Of a stretch of 13,501 nucleotides of DNA, positions 12,691 through 13,501 are shown piece by piece. The first letter of the stretch is position 1; every line of letters starts with the position of its first letter. Source of the DNA: Thermoplasmata archaeon (GTDB lineage: Archaea > Thermoplasmatota > Thermoplasmata > Lutacidiplasmatales > UBA184); the NCBI GenBank assembly GCA_030037695.1, contig JASHQF010000011.1:1-13501 (forward strand), written 5' to 3'. The notes under the pieces were generated by a model. It was not told where the DNA came from and did not search any database. It saw nothing but the letters and a program-made list of their open reading frames with translations. The translations under genes and the position numbers were made by a program.

Positions 12691-13500
12691 ATGGCGTCGG
12701 ACGACGTGCGGATCTACGAGCTGAAGCGCGTCGACGTCGAGGGAGCGATCGTCATCGACGGGTTCCCGTCGGTCGGGCTGGTGAGCTCGATCGTCGCGAA
12801 CTACCTGGTCGACACCCTCGCGATGGAGCAGATCGGGATCGTCGAATCCCCCGCGTTCCCGACGGTCTCGCTGGTGCGCAACGGGACGCCGCAGCACCCG
12901 GTCCGGATCTACGCCGGACGGCCCAAGGCGGACCGGGCCGGCCGCGGGGCCGACAAGCTCGTCGCGTTCGTCTCCGAGTTCCACCCGGCCCCCGCGATCA
13001 TCCACCCGCTCGCCACGGCGATCCTCGACTGGGCGGAGGAGCAGAAGTGCTCCCTGCTCGTCTCCCCCGAGGGGCTGATGGTCGAGGCGGGCCCGGCGCC
13101 CGCGCGAGGGCCGAGGAGCCCCCGCCTCGGCGACGTGAAGGTCTACGGGATCGCGAGCACGCGCAAGGCGCGCGAGCTGTACATCGAGCCGAACACGATC
13201 CCGTTCGCGGAAGGGGTGATCACCGGGATCGCGGGCGTGCTCCTGAACGAGGGGCACCGCCGCGATTTCGACGTCCTCACGTTCCTCGCCGAGGCCCAGC
13301 CGGACTACCCGGACGCCCGGGCCGCGGCGAAGGTGATCGAGACGATCAACCGGATCCTGCTGCGGACGCCCCTCGACCCGGTGCCGCTCTACGCGGAGGC
13401 CGAGCGGATCGAGCAGCAGCTCCTGTCGATCCAGCGGCGCGCCGCGGAGCGGGGCGGCGGCGAGCCGGCGGCCGCTCCGTCCCCGCCGATGTACCGGTAG
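12691..13500 (+). CDS. PAC2 family protein (proteasome assembly chaperone-like)
   Basis: A 269-residue protein, complete with its TAG stop one base before the window end. It carries the archaeal PAC2 fold: VEGAIVIDGFPSVGLVSSIV (16-35) with NYLVDTLAMEQIG, then VRIYAGRP, KLVAFVSEFHP (90-100), a variable middle (VSPEGLMVEAGPAPARGP), VKVYGIASTRKARELY and the conserved IPFAEGVITGIAGVLLNEG (170-188), and DVLTFLAEAQPDYPDARAAAKVIETIN. The C-terminal about 25 residues are Ala/Pro/Gly-rich and follow a helix. Eukaryotic PAC2 helps assemble the 20S proteasome alpha ring. Some archaeal homologues have been linked to assembly, but the role of this subfamily is not settled. It lies 3 nt downstream of the small helical protein. 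Confidence 0.9.
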   Translation: MASDDVRIYELKRVDVEGAIVIDGFPSVGLVSSIVANYLVDTLAMEQIGIVESPAFPTVSLVRNGTPQHPVRIYAGRPKADRAGRGADKLVAFVSEFHPAPAIIHPLATAILDWAEEQKCSLLVSPEGLMVEAGPAPARGPRSPRLGDVKVYGIASTRKARELYIEPNTIPFAEGVITGIAGVLLNEGHRRDFDVLTFLAEAQPDYPDARAAAKVIETINRILLRTPLDPVPLYAEAERIEQQLLSIQRRAAERGGGEPAAAPSPPMYR

Positions 13501-13501
13501 C

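Overview
This is a GC-rich archaeal chromosome segment. The archaeal signs are TATA-box promoters, some apparently leaderless starts, tRNA genes with no encoded CCA and with BHB-type introns, an archaeal uL3, an archaeal-type HMG-CoA synthase/thiolase/DUF35 trio, a PAC2 protein and a DUF99 protein. A DUF835-domain protein and a zinc-ribbon membrane protein point to a high-GC Thermoplasmatota lineage. That placement is inferred from gene content, not from a phylogeny.

Layout. Positions 1-786 (minus) hold the start of ribosomal protein L3, cut by the window edge, with its own TATA box. Positions 958-3218 (minus) are a tdh-kbl pair for threonine breakdown (threonine to 2-amino-3-ketobutyrate to glycine plus acetyl-CoA), joined by a 4-bp GTGA overlap. 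Positions 3343-3834 (plus) encode a DUF2203 protein, convergent with a zinc-ribbon/Ig-like membrane protein (3846-4769, minus). Divergent from that is a DUF99 protein (4803-5420, plus), whose 3' end runs into a tRNA-Arg(UCU) gene.

From 12004 down to 5528 lies a compact minus-strand cluster: HTH regulator, HMG-CoA synthase, thiolase homologue, DUF35 protein, DUF835 protein, GT4 glycosyltransferase, and a winged-helix/zinc-ribbon protein. The first four form the familiar archaeal entry module of the mevalonate pathway (isoprenoid lipid synthesis). The last three are tightly packed behind it and may share its transcript. Upstream lies a tRNA-Ala(GGC) gene (minus), then on the plus strand a small helical protein and a PAC2 protein that ends at the window edge. 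No stretch over 300 bases lacks a gene. No insertion sequence, CRISPR array or rRNA was seen.

The two strongest observations are these. (1) Both tRNA genes carry a 32-nt intron at the same unusual place, the T-loop between canonical positions 59 and 60, with the same hairpin geometry but different sequences. (2) The thiolase homologue in the mevalonate cluster has lost three canonical catalytic motifs (nucleophilic Cys to Gly, HD-F His to Ser, GH His to Cys), while its partner HMG-CoA synthase looks intact.
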